This document shows, in pieces, positions 17,701 through 24,969 of a stretch of 64,000 nt of DNA. The notes beneath the pieces were generated by a model. The model was not told where the DNA came from. It made no database searches and saw nothing but the letters and a program-made list of their open reading frames with translations. A program made the position numbers and the translations under genes. The DNA lies in assembly GCF_013359905.1 (NCBI RefSeq), contig NZ_JABMCC010000121.1, positions 186,001 through 250,000 on the forward strand, read 5' to 3'. The DNA comes from Paenibacillus taichungensis. GTDB lineage: Bacteria > Bacillota > Bacilli > Paenibacillales > Paenibacillaceae. Position 1 is the stretch's first letter, and each line of letters starts with the position of its first letter.

Positions 17701-19034
17701 CAGATGGAACATCGCATACTATCCATTCTCCTCATGCTGTAACCGGACGTACGATTGATGTACGGGATTACGGAGCAGATCTGGCTGATAATACGAGTGA
17801 TGATCGACCTGCAATACAGGCCGCCATTGATGAGGCTAACGTTGGTGATGAAGTGTTTTTGCCTAATGGAGTGTACAATTTGTTGTCCGGGCCGGATGGA
17901 ACCACCAACCTGATGCTCAAATCCGGGGTGAACCTGAGAGGAGAGAGCAGTGGAGGAACCGTGCTCAAGACATCGCTGGATCAGGTGACGGGCAGCGCCG
18001 TCCTGAAAGCATCGGCTCAGCACAGCATTCTCGTATCCAACATGACCATAACATCATCCTGGTCTGGCAGCTACACAACCGATCACAAATCCAACAATCC
18101 CTCCGCAGGGGGGCCGGATAGCATGATCCACATCGCCAATTATGGTGAGGGACCATCGTATGACATTACGATCGACGGTGTAATTGTGGAGAAATTCAAA
18201 CGAATGGCTATCCGCATCGAACACAGCCGAGATGTCGTTGTGAAGCATGCAACATTCCGTAATGCAACAGATCTGGGCCCTGGGGGTTCAGGCTACGGAA
18301 TTTCCATTCAGGGAACGGCCAAGACCGATCGGCTCGGCTTTGACAATGATACGATATGGAATGTGGTGGAGAACAGTACGTTTGAGGGACCTTATCTCAG
18401 ACATGGAGCGTTGATCCAGTTTGTTGCCCATAACAACGTGCTGCGTGGCAATACATTTAACGGAACAAAGCTGGATGCTATTGATCTTCATGGTGAACTG
18501 GAGTATTTGAATGAAATCTCAGGCAATTTCATTACCGATGTGCTGACAGGCGCAGGGATCGGACTTGGCAATACAGGGGGTTCAGCACCCAGCAACCACA
18601 GCAAGTCGGGCAAAGGGAACTACATTCATGACAACACGATCACAAACAGCCAAATCGGCATTTCGGTAACCATGGGCACCCCGGATACATTAATCGAGAA
18701 TAATCTCATCGAGAGTACAACCACGATTGCCGATGCGGCAGGAATCAAAGTGCTGAACGGACCGGGTACAGTAATACGCGGCAATGTGATCCGTAACAAT
18801 ACTGCCAGCGGCTACTGGGGCGTGCGGCTTGAGCGCGACAAAGGCGATGCTGGAGCGGGCAATATTGGCGAAGGAAACCCCGAGAATGTGTTGATTGAAA
18901 ATAACCGAATCGAAGGTAACACGAATGGAATCGGACTCTTTGCCGGAGTCGGCATTCGAATGAAGGCCAACATTCTTAACAATGTGAATGAGGACTACTA
19001 CAAAGCAGCAGGTGTTACCGTTACCGAGCTATAA
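14709..19034 (+). CDS. Secreted multidomain esterase / CBM / pectate-lyase-like protein
   Basis: The 1441-residue product starts at GTG, chosen because GGAGGGG lies six bases upstream; an in-frame GTG 30 bases earlier lacks such a site. Order of parts: signal peptide (about 1-35), a jelly-roll-like region (60-220), an alpha/beta hydrolase with oxyanion motif YIHGGGW (about 283), nucleophile GSSAG (about 356), and Asp and His in GDADATIP and GQGHGF. Next come a DNRLRE/CBM96-like domain (560-735, KLPSDDAAIDSSKPDLNFNQ), a fibronectin III domain (745-833), an F5/8 type C/CBM32-like domain (835-965), and a right-handed beta-helix opening DVRDYGADLADNTSDDRPAI. It likely de-esterifies and cleaves or binds pectin-like polymers outside the cell. 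Confidence 0.88.
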   Translation: MNDVFKTWKKRVVLVAMSVILISGITVPVHEVRAMEDADPSSIFNATQEENIPDPEGPELEIYAENFDDPDNFGSTGGIALRAPWLQEGGGGSKAKTSSSTTAPSLPNMIKIDGTDALALPLDLTGYGNIRLSYYTRASSYISGSIIIEWSKDGGSSWATLETFELPPGTPDVKNKEGNTLKSWTLGSEANNNSTVKIRFRTGDAMQANMYIDNVAIYGQAIPGITPAPSPVPPGEENTEFTPPQGVTLYEDVEIGTAGGRAIYSSIAVPETAAAEPMPVMVYIHGGGWNHGDRKQALNSICNYVLKRGYIGVSLDYRLTPEAPFPAQIQDVKLAIRYLRAHAAQYNLDPSRIGVWGSSAGGHLAALLGTTGDMVAGDTVELDTGVTVDVPDLEGSGGWPEYSDKVQAVADWYGPADFTTTFANNYSSVTALLGGHRPFDVPEQARLAMPGTYASPDDPPFWIRHGDADATIPYTDSVTFAGQLQSAGVPIVDMKVVPGQGHGFTGTASEIANAEAWTFFDEHVKNRIVTEPIIFKSNPEDTSPGAEEEGEEKPLIEKVIASKLPSDDAAIDSSKPDLNFNQATGSSTGLLSISSTSSTKKYVYFKFDMSGNEPEGDRYRLRIAAKKGTSNIDTELSLYGLDETDWSESSLTWSNAPVQSLSESSLLGKFQVTADRNGSPAVYEVDVTDYVKSRPDAGQVAFLLADAESTGVSVNVYTKEANGTSNPRPQLSVIALIEEGSDTQSPEWEQGAILEIRNWGTDFTELRWPAASDDTAVSAYRIYRDGVLLAEQGKQSFRDSGLAAGTSYTFQVRAIDEAGNVSSALSTDITTLAFPVSSLPVAFVSASGSDGNLATNTIDNNSYTRWSVAGEGQWITFDLGQAQQVGYVGIGFYKGDVRKTFFEVETSVDGNHWTQVFNGESSGDTTEMQAFDIPDTSARYVRITGHGNSDSSIYTSLTDVHLYAPYAGGGTPVALIPYIEPQPPEGTVPFIAPGLTETDGTSHTIHSPHAVTGRTIDVRDYGADLADNTSDDRPAIQAAIDEANVGDEVFLPNGVYNLLSGPDGTTNLMLKSGVNLRGESSGGTVLKTSLDQVTGSAVLKASAQHSILVSNMTITSSWSGSYTTDHKSNNPSAGGPDSMIHIANYGEGPSYDITIDGVIVEKFKRMAIRIEHSRDVVVKHATFRNATDLGPGGSGYGISIQGTAKTDRLGFDNDTIWNVVENSTFEGPYLRHGALIQFVAHNNVLRGNTFNGTKLDAIDLHGELEYLNEISGNFITDVLTGAGIGLGNTGGSAPSNHSKSGKGNYIHDNTITNSQIGISVTMGTPDTLIENNLIESTTTIADAAGIKVLNGPGTVIRGNVIRNNTASGYWGVRLERDKGDAGAGNIGEGNPENVLIENNRIEGNTNGIGLFAGVGIRMKANILNNVNEDYYKAAGVTVTEL

Positions 19035-19065
19035 AGGATCAGAACAAGTAGCCTGGCAGGCGTCT

Positions 19066-19258
19066 ATATAAGTTGAAGCTCAATTTTACACTTAAACGGA
19101 GAGTGCAGAACCAATTTGAAGAAGCGAAGCGTTCGCCTTTATCACCGGATTTTTTCCCTTGGACAAAGGGAATGATGAAAATCTGGGGATAAGAGCGATC
19201 GGAAAATGATACTGCAATCGGAGTGATAAGGTGTAACATTTATAGTTCAGCTTATGTA
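19066..19258. repeat. Long palindromic intergenic repeat, copy 2
   Basis: This is the second copy of the element at 12751-12943, in the same orientation. It keeps GAGTGCAGAACC, GAAGCGAAGCGTTCGCC, the TTATC/GATAA arms, the inner TTCCCT/AGGGAA hairpin and CTGCAATC. Its outer arms, beginning TATATAAGTTGAAGCTCA, pair with the right end TGAACTATAAATGTTACACC read on the other strand. Short reading frames across it are by-products of the palindrome. Confidence 0.75.
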
Positions 19259-19277
19259 GCCTGATGGGCTACTTTTT
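19256..19277 (+). terminator. Rho-independent terminator
   Basis: GTAGCC, a TGAT-containing loop, GGCTAC and five T. It directly follows repeat copy 2 and closes the giant secreted-enzyme gene. Confidence 0.7.
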
Positions 19278-19377
19278 GTTGTGAATCATTGATTTAAGAT
19301 TCATTAAAGGTTTGTCCTCTACCATGGTTTCATAAGCCTAAGGTGCTTAACAGAAATCAAGAAGGAGGATTCATCAT

Positions 19378-21357
19378 TTGAATAGTTTACTACGTAAAGT
19401 TGCAGTAACGGCCTTGTCCGTGACGATGGTAACAACATCTTCTTTTGCTTTGGTAGGAAGCCCAAACGCTGCGTTTGCCGCTGAGGATACGAGCAGTACA
19501 GGCGTCGCGCAAGCCTATGAATCGTTGTTCCAAACGGACAACGTCATTGATGTGAATGTTACGATTGATGATGCAGACTGGAAGAGCATGCTCGAAAGCC
19601 CGCTGGATAAGGATTATAAGAAGGTCAGTGTGGAAGTGGACGGCAACAAGCTGGATAACGTTGGTTTCTCCACCAAGGGTAATCTGACTTTGAAATCCGT
19701 AGCCTCGATGCAAGATTCCGACCGTTACAGCTTCAGACTGAAGTTCGATAAATACGACAAAACACAATCCCTGCTCGGTCTGGATAAAATGGTCCTGAAC
19801 AACAACTACGCCGATCCATCGTACATGCGTGAAGTTCTTCATTATGAAGCGCTGCGCAGCATTGGCATGGATGTACCGATGACGAACTACGTAAATCTGT
19901 ATATCAACGGCGAACTGGTTGGTTTCTATACCGGGGTCGAAGCAGTAGATGACAGTTACCTGGAACGCAATTACGGTGAAGATTATGAGGACGGTGTCCT
20001 CTACGATACGGATGAGAAGAGTTACCTGCAATATTTAGAAGGCAGTGACTACAGCACCATCACCGAAGATTTGGGTACGGACGAGAATAAAACCAAACTC
20101 AAAAACTTCATCAAAACGCTGAATGACATGCCTGAAGGCGAAAAAGGTGATATCGAGAGTGTGCTGGATGTGGATTCGGCACTGAAATATATCGCGGGCA
20201 ACATGGTCTTTGGCAACTATGACAGCTATAGCGGCGACAAAGGGCATAACTACATGCTCTACGGCGATGCGGCTGGCAAATTCACAGTTGTACCTTGGGA
20301 CTTTAACATGTCCTTTAATGGATACTCCGGTGGAGGAGGACGTGGAACAGCAGGATCAACGACGACCAACACCAACGCAACGAACGTATCTGTGGACGAG
20401 CCAGTACTGGGCATTAGCATGGAAAATGTACCGATGATCAACAACCTGCTGGCCGTGCCTGAGTATAAGGAAAAATACTTGAGCTACGTCAATGAGTTGA
20501 CGGATTATATGGAAGGCATTCAGGACCGTATCACAGGTCTGGCTGATATCATTCGTCCATATGTAGAAGCAGATCCAACGAAATTCTACACAACTGAGCA
20601 GTTTGAATCCAACATTGCATACTCTGCCAACGCTGATGCAACAGGCGGTATGGGTGGCATGGGTGGTACACCACCAGAAGGATTCGAAGGCATGACACCA
20701 CCAGAGGGCATGGAAGGTATGACGCCTCCGGAAGGTTTTGAAGGCATGACACCTCCCGATGGTACAACACCGCCGGATGGCACAACGGGAACAGGAACAA
20801 CAGACAGCACAGGCAATACCCAGACACGTCCTGGCGGTAACTTTGGCGGAGGCGGAGGTATGGGCTCCATGGCAGCGGGATCGCTGACGACGTTTGCCCT
20901 GAACCGACTTGCCAATCTGCAAGAGCAGCTTGGACGTGAAGTAACACCTTTGCCTGAGACTTCCGAAGATACGGGCACGGATAACGGAACAGGAACAACA
21001 GAGAAAGCAATTACTGTATCCCTTGATGGAAAAGCGATTACGTTCCCGGATCAGGACCCGCTAGAGCAAAGTGGCCGGGTCATGGTACCCGTGAACGCCA
21101 TCCTTGAAGCTTTGGGTGCAGAAGTAACATGGGACAAAACAGCGAAAACGGTAACAGCCGTTCTGAATGACCAGACGCTTGTGCTCCAGATCGGAAGCAG
21201 CACGGCAACGGTGAATGGTGAAACGCTCGAAATCGATGCACCAGCGATTATCAAGAATAGTCGCACACTTGTGCCGGTACGCTTCATCTCTGAAGGACTG
21301 GGACTGACCGTGGATTGGGATCAAACGGCTGGACAAGTCACACTTACATCTAAATAA
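19378..21357 (+). CDS. Secreted CotH-family protein with copper-amine-oxidase N1-type C-terminal domain
   Basis: The 659-residue protein starts at TTG with GAAGGAGGATT upstream. A signal peptide ends near residue 34 (AAFAAED). The CotH kinase-like domain (about 55-420) includes STKGNLTLKS, NNYADPSYMREVLHYE, and the conserved core NYDSYSGDKGHNYMLYGD followed by KFTVVPWDFNMSF. In spore-coat CotH such a core transfers phosphate to coat proteins. A Gly/Met/Pro repeat tract (TPPEGFEGM units, about 430-470) follows, then a Cu_amine_oxidN1 domain (about 545-659, VMVPVNAILEALGAEVTWD and RTLVPVRFISEGLG) that often mediates wall attachment or binding. The signal peptide and this tail differ from a simple spore-coat CotH. 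Confidence 0.9.
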   Translation: MNSLLRKVAVTALSVTMVTTSSFALVGSPNAAFAAEDTSSTGVAQAYESLFQTDNVIDVNVTIDDADWKSMLESPLDKDYKKVSVEVDGNKLDNVGFSTKGNLTLKSVASMQDSDRYSFRLKFDKYDKTQSLLGLDKMVLNNNYADPSYMREVLHYEALRSIGMDVPMTNYVNLYINGELVGFYTGVEAVDDSYLERNYGEDYEDGVLYDTDEKSYLQYLEGSDYSTITEDLGTDENKTKLKNFIKTLNDMPEGEKGDIESVLDVDSALKYIAGNMVFGNYDSYSGDKGHNYMLYGDAAGKFTVVPWDFNMSFNGYSGGGGRGTAGSTTTNTNATNVSVDEPVLGISMENVPMINNLLAVPEYKEKYLSYVNELTDYMEGIQDRITGLADIIRPYVEADPTKFYTTEQFESNIAYSANADATGGMGGMGGTPPEGFEGMTPPEGMEGMTPPEGFEGMTPPDGTTPPDGTTGTGTTDSTGNTQTRPGGNFGGGGGMGSMAAGSLTTFALNRLANLQEQLGREVTPLPETSEDTGTDNGTGTTEKAITVSLDGKAITFPDQDPLEQSGRVMVPVNAILEALGAEVTWDKTAKTVTAVLNDQTLVLQIGSSTATVNGETLEIDAPAIIKNSRTLVPVRFISEGLGLTVDWDQTAGQVTLTSK

Positions 21358-21399
21358 GAAATTTCTCCGGTAGAGTAACGTTGTTCTATGGAGAACGAG

Positions 21400-21436
21400 A
21401 AAAGGGATTCGATGGTCAGATCGAATCCCTTTTTGG
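21400..21436. terminator. Rho-independent terminator
   Basis: AAAAGGGATTCGAT and ATCGAATCCCTTTT form a perfect 14-pair stem around a six-base loop, with a T run. It ends the CotH transcript. Confidence 0.9.
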
Positions 21437-21463
21437 TACAATGAGGAAAAGGAGGGAACACAT

Positions 21464-22108
21464 ATGGCTCCCGATAAAACGAAACTCTTCCCTAATGATA
21501 ATATTCGTACCGTTTGTTACATTCAAAATTTGCCGCCGCGCTCTAATGTGTTGATCGGTGATTATACGTATTATAGTGACAACAGTCGTCCACCCGAGCA
21601 ATTTTATGACCGCATTCAGCATCATTATGATTTCCTGGGTGATCGTCTGGTGATCGGTAAATTCTGTGCAATTGCCGAAGGTGTGACATTCATTATGAAT
21701 GGTGCCAATCATCGGATGGAGGGCATGACGACGTATCCCTTCAATATTTTTGGTGGTGGTTGGGAGAGAGTAACTCCTACGCTGGATCAGCTGCCTTTTA
21801 AGGGAGACACAGTATTGGGCAATGACGTCTGGATTGGACAAAATGTAACCATCATGCCGGGTGTCAAGATTGGAGACGGTGCCATCGTCGCTTCCAATGC
21901 GACAGTCACCAAGGACATCGAGCCTTACACCATTGTGGGTGGCAATCCAGCCAAACCAATCAAAAAGCGCTTCGACGACGAGATCATTGCTTTATTGCTG
22001 GAACTGAAATGGTGGGATCAGGATGAGGTGTGGTTGGACACATATTTGGAACGACTGGTCTCTACATACGATCCGCAGACATTGCGTGAGCTTCTGAAGA
22101 GCAGGTAG
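21464..22108 (+). CDS. CatB-related O-acetyltransferase (xenobiotic acetyltransferase family)
   Basis: The 214-residue protein has the Vat/CatB layout: an N-terminal loop with YTYYSDNSRPPEQFYDRIQH, hexapeptide turns such as IGKFCAIAEGVTFIMNGANH that place the catalytic His (NGANHRMEG), the block NDVWIGQNVTIMPGVKIGDG, and the ending YTIVGGNPAKPIKKRF. Trimeric enzymes of this family acetylate hydroxyl groups of streptogramins, chloramphenicol or unknown small molecules using acetyl-CoA. An AAAGGAGGG site precedes the ATG. It stands alone between terminators. Whether it gives any antibiotic resistance cannot be told from sequence. Confidence 0.9.
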   Translation: MAPDKTKLFPNDNIRTVCYIQNLPPRSNVLIGDYTYYSDNSRPPEQFYDRIQHHYDFLGDRLVIGKFCAIAEGVTFIMNGANHRMEGMTTYPFNIFGGGWERVTPTLDQLPFKGDTVLGNDVWIGQNVTIMPGVKIGDGAIVASNATVTKDIEPYTIVGGNPAKPIKKRFDDEIIALLLELKWWDQDEVWLDTYLERLVSTYDPQTLRELLKSR

Positions 22109-22149
22109 GTTGGTGTACGTGAATTGATATGTAAAAAACGAGACTATCG

Positions 22150-22176
22150 CTGGTTCCTTATGGAGCCAGTTTTTTT
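22150..22176. terminator. Rho-independent terminator
   Basis: CTGGTTCC, loop TTAT, GGAGCCAG (one G-T pair) and seven T. It follows the acetyltransferase gene by about 40 bases. Confidence 0.8.
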
Positions 22177-22365
22177 ATTTTGAACTCCATTTGCTCATCA
22201 TTATGACATTTCATGGAACCATGCATACCCACACTAAGCCCCTGGATGGAAGAAGTTAAGAGAGCCAATCCATCTATAGGTGGACTTAACTCCCGTTGAA
22301 TTCGGCTACACTGAATGTAGATCAGAGAACACGTGGAGAAGGTGAGGAAAAAAACATGATGAATA

Positions 22366-22803
22366 TTGATGATTGTAGCCGTCATTGTTCTATTGTTATC
22401 GCTAAGGGAGAAGGAAGTGAAGACATCCCGTTTATGGGTCTTGCCAGCGATCATTGCGTATTGGGTGCTGTCGAGCGTAGTAAATACACCATTAACAGTG
22501 GGCAACATTCTGTTATATATTGTTTTTCTCATTATAGGTTGTGGAATTGGTGCGTGGCGGGTACATCTGGAACAGCTTCGAATCCATCCAACTACAGGCA
22601 AAATGATGTCCAAGGGATCACTTGCCAGCAGCGTGCTTCTAATCGCAGTTATGGTGCTGAGACAGCTTGCCAGCCAATGGGATGTGCATCATACGGTGGT
22701 TTCACTGAGCAATGCTCTGTTGTTTCTACCTCTGGGAAGCATCGCTGCCCGGCGTTATTTTCTGTATGCCAAAGTCCAGCGCTTTCAAGGCAGAGGTGTA
22801 TAA
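22366..22803 (+). CDS. Membrane protein, probably CcdC/DUF1453-like
   Basis: The 145-residue protein has four hydrophobic segments (about 3-13, 24-36, 46-61, 85-100) and a conserved-looking LREKEVKTSRLWVLPAIIAY after the first, which resembles DUF1453/CcdC membrane proteins. It precedes a two-component system on the same strand and is probably part of that operon. The start is unclear. GGTGAGG at 22341-22347 sits well for an ATG at 22356, but that ATG is in another frame. The TTG at 22366 and ATG at 22369 lie about 20 bases from the site. A one-base indel in the first codons, natural or from sequencing, would explain this. Confidence 0.6.
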   Translation: MMIVAVIVLLLSLREKEVKTSRLWVLPAIIAYWVLSSVVNTPLTVGNILLYIVFLIIGCGIGAWRVHLEQLRIHPTTGKMMSKGSLASSVLLIAVMVLRQLASQWDVHHTVVSLSNALLFLPLGSIAARRYFLYAKVQRFQGRGV

Positions 22804-22836
22804 TCGTTTCAAACTTTAGGATTGGAAAGGATGGCT

Positions 22837-24075
22837 ATGCAGAACGATTCAAAATGGATGCAGATTCAAAAGGTGGTACTGGATCATACCGCAGATATTA
22901 TTTTAACGTTGCTGCTGCTTTACAGTCTGATCGAGCCCTTCAAAGAATTGGCGTGGGCCGAGTTGGTTGCAGGATTGATCGTTAGGCTACCATACCTTAT
23001 GTTGGTTTGGGTTCCACAGTCACTTCGAAATGAGCGGATGCGAACGTTAGGAATATTGGTGATTTGGATAGTAACGCTGCTCTATGCCCAGTTCTTCGAG
23101 GCCGAGTATCGCATATTTGAATTAACCTTCTATCTCATCGGATATACTGCGTTAAAATTGCCTATACATCGTTCTTCGTTGCTTGGATTCGTTATCATCA
23201 TCGGGAATGCAGCGCTTCTCTATATGGATGAATACGAAGCCAATCAGATTCTGGTATATTCGATGGCTCATGCTGTAACTTATATTCTATGCTGGGCTGC
23301 GAGAATCAGGCGGGAAAGCAGACAGGACAGCAAACGACATTATGAGGAATTGCAGAAGGTGCACGCTGAACTGACACAGGCCCATCAGGAGCTTCAGGAT
23401 ACACATCAGGAGTTGGAGCAGGCTACCGTGCGATTGATGCAGTATGCCGTACTTGAAGAACGAAGTCGAATCTCGATGGATTTGCACGACAGTGTTGGCA
23501 ACCGATTGACCTCCATTATTGTTCAGCTTCAGGCATTGCCATATATGATGAAGATGGATGCAGCGGAAGCCGACAAAGCGATGGGTACGGTGCTTGAAGT
23601 AGTCCGACAATGTCTCCAGGAGGTTCGAACTGTTGCTCATCAGATGGGCAGCAATGAAGCAGGCCTCGGGCTGGTCGCCTTGACGAGTCTGGTGAATGAG
23701 ATACGGGAGATGGCAGGTTTCACGATCAAACTCACCCCCCAAGAGCAGACGAGTCATTGGACGCCAGAAACGTCTGAATTATTGTATCGTGTACTCCAGG
23801 AAGCGTTAACGAATATCATTCGTCATGCCCAGGCTTCGCAAGTGAAGGTGGACATCTTGGAGAAGGCGCACCAGCTACATATGATTGTGGAAGATAACGG
23901 AATGTATCGCAAAGAAAATCCGATCTCTCCCGGTTTCGGACTATCAAGTATGAGAGCAAGATGTGAAAGGGCAGGCGGTTCCTTATCCATTGATGCAGTC
24001 TATCCACATGGAATGAAGTTAACCCTGACTATTCCTCAAGATGTGAAGGAGATTATAGGAGGTGATGAACACTAA
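22837..24075 (+). CDS. Sensor histidine kinase, NarL/DesK type
   Basis: The 412-residue kinase has five or six N-terminal membrane helices (about 15-155), a coiled coil rich in Gln, His and Glu (about 165-205), and a HisKA_3 dimerisation domain with RSRISMDLHDSVGNRLTSII (phospho-acceptor His at about 217). The HATPase has LYRVLQEALTNIIRHAQA and VEDNGM and ends with a short GFGLSSMRARCERAGG. ATG at 22837 is preferred because GGAAAGG lies six bases before it; ATG at 22831 and TTG at 22822 are alternatives. The stop codon shares a base with the next start. The architecture resembles DesK, a membrane-state sensor, but the signal is not known. Confidence 0.9.
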   Translation: MQNDSKWMQIQKVVLDHTADIILTLLLLYSLIEPFKELAWAELVAGLIVRLPYLMLVWVPQSLRNERMRTLGILVIWIVTLLYAQFFEAEYRIFELTFYLIGYTALKLPIHRSSLLGFVIIIGNAALLYMDEYEANQILVYSMAHAVTYILCWAARIRRESRQDSKRHYEELQKVHAELTQAHQELQDTHQELEQATVRLMQYAVLEERSRISMDLHDSVGNRLTSIIVQLQALPYMMKMDAAEADKAMGTVLEVVRQCLQEVRTVAHQMGSNEAGLGLVALTSLVNEIREMAGFTIKLTPQEQTSHWTPETSELLYRVLQEALTNIIRHAQASQVKVDILEKAHQLHMIVEDNGMYRKENPISPGFGLSSMRARCERAGGSLSIDAVYPHGMKLTLTIPQDVKEIIGGDEH

Positions 24076-24761
24076 TGGAGCAGGACATACAGGAAATACG
24101 TGTACTCCTCGTGGATGACCAGCATCTGGTCCGGCATGGCTTACGTTTTATTATTAATGCACAGCAGGATATGGAAGTGGTAGGCGAAGCGGGCGGGGGA
24201 CATGAAGCAGTCCGTTTGGCAGCAGAGGTTCGTCCACATGTCGTATTGATGGATGTACAGATGGAAGCAGGAGACGGACTGGAAGCGACAGCGGAGCTAA
24301 TGAAGATACTGCCTGACTGCAAAGTGGTCATCCTGACCACATTCGATCATGAGGACTATGTGTACAAAGGAATACGTGCCGGAGCTGTTGGTTATCTGCT
24401 CAAGGATGCGGCGCCGGATGAACTCGTTGATGCGGTTCGTGCTGCATACCGAGGGGAAGCCATTTACCGCACGGCGGTGGCAGCCAAGGTAATCAGTCTT
24501 GCCATTCGTTCAACCCCGAGTCATTCGGATTCAGTGAAGGAGACGGTAGCAAACGAACCATTGCCGGAACCGTTTACCGGACGGGAATTGGAGGTTTTGC
24601 AGCAGATGGCCTATGGATTACGAAATGAGGAGATTGCTCGCAAGCTTTTTATCGGAGAGAGTACGGTCAAGACGCATGTGCATCGTATTTTGCAAAAGAT
24701 TCAGGTGGAAGACCGCACACAGGCGGTCGTCTTTGCCATTCGTAATGGATACGTCAAGTAA
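24075..24761 (+). CDS. Response regulator, NarL/LuxR type
   Basis: The 228-residue protein has a receiver domain with LVDDQH, the phospho-acceptor Asp in VVLMDVQME (about residue 60) and the Lys in YLLKDAAP. The C-terminal LuxR helix-turn-helix has FTGRELEVLQQMAYGLRNEE and GESTVKTHVHRILQKI. It is the cognate partner of the kinase just upstream, with one-base overlap between the genes. The Opp-type transporter starts about 200 bases downstream on the same strand and could be a target, but no binding site can be proven. Confidence 0.93.
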   Translation: MEQDIQEIRVLLVDDQHLVRHGLRFIINAQQDMEVVGEAGGGHEAVRLAAEVRPHVVLMDVQMEAGDGLEATAELMKILPDCKVVILTTFDHEDYVYKGIRAGAVGYLLKDAAPDELVDAVRAAYRGEAIYRTAVAAKVISLAIRSTPSHSDSVKETVANEPLPEPFTGRELEVLQQMAYGLRNEEIARKLFIGESTVKTHVHRILQKIQVEDRTQAVVFAIRNGYVK

Positions 24762-24805
24762 ACCGTTCTTCTTGACCTTCTGTGGATCAGTAATCATTAT
24801 TCGGT

Positions 24806-24840
24806 AAATAACCAGCTGCCCTATGCGGAGGTGGTTATTT
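24806..24840. terminator. Weak terminator-like inverted repeat
   Basis: AAATAACCA (24806-24814) pairs with TGGTTATTT (24832-24840) around a 17-base loop, and is followed by CGTTTGTC rather than a clean T run. It may end the two-component transcript. Confidence 0.4.
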
Positions 24841-24921
24841 CGTTTGTCCGCAAAAACAATGTCTCAAAATTGAGAAAAGAGATGGAATGTTTGGTGTGAG
24901 ATAAGTCATAGAATAACTTTA

Positions 24922-24935
24922 AGTAAGCGCTTCCA
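24922..24935 (+). promoter_or_regulatory. Catabolite-responsive-element-like site
   Basis: AGTAAGCGCTTCCA matches the CcpA consensus core (GTAAGCGCTT) and lies 34 bases upstream of the solute-binding lipoprotein gene. It suggests that this transporter imports a saccharide rather than a peptide. Confidence 0.5.
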
Positions 24936-24969
24936 ATAACATCAATATGAATTCACGGAGGGGTTCAGA

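Noticed and set aside
17217..18023. A 268-codon minus-strand open frame inside the giant secreted-enzyme gene
   Set aside because: It overlaps the F5/8C and beta-helix domains in full and has shadow-like Arg/Ser/Cys composition.
19039..19239. A 66-codon open frame on the minus strand across repeat copy 2
   Set aside because: It lies wholly within the palindromic repeat, has no good ribosome site and is not kept in copy 1.
22158..22985. Long overlapping open frames on both strands over the membrane-protein gene (up to 229 codons)
   Set aside because: They are rich in Cys, His and Arg and lack any domain. The membrane-protein frame has normal hydrophobic segments and codon pattern.
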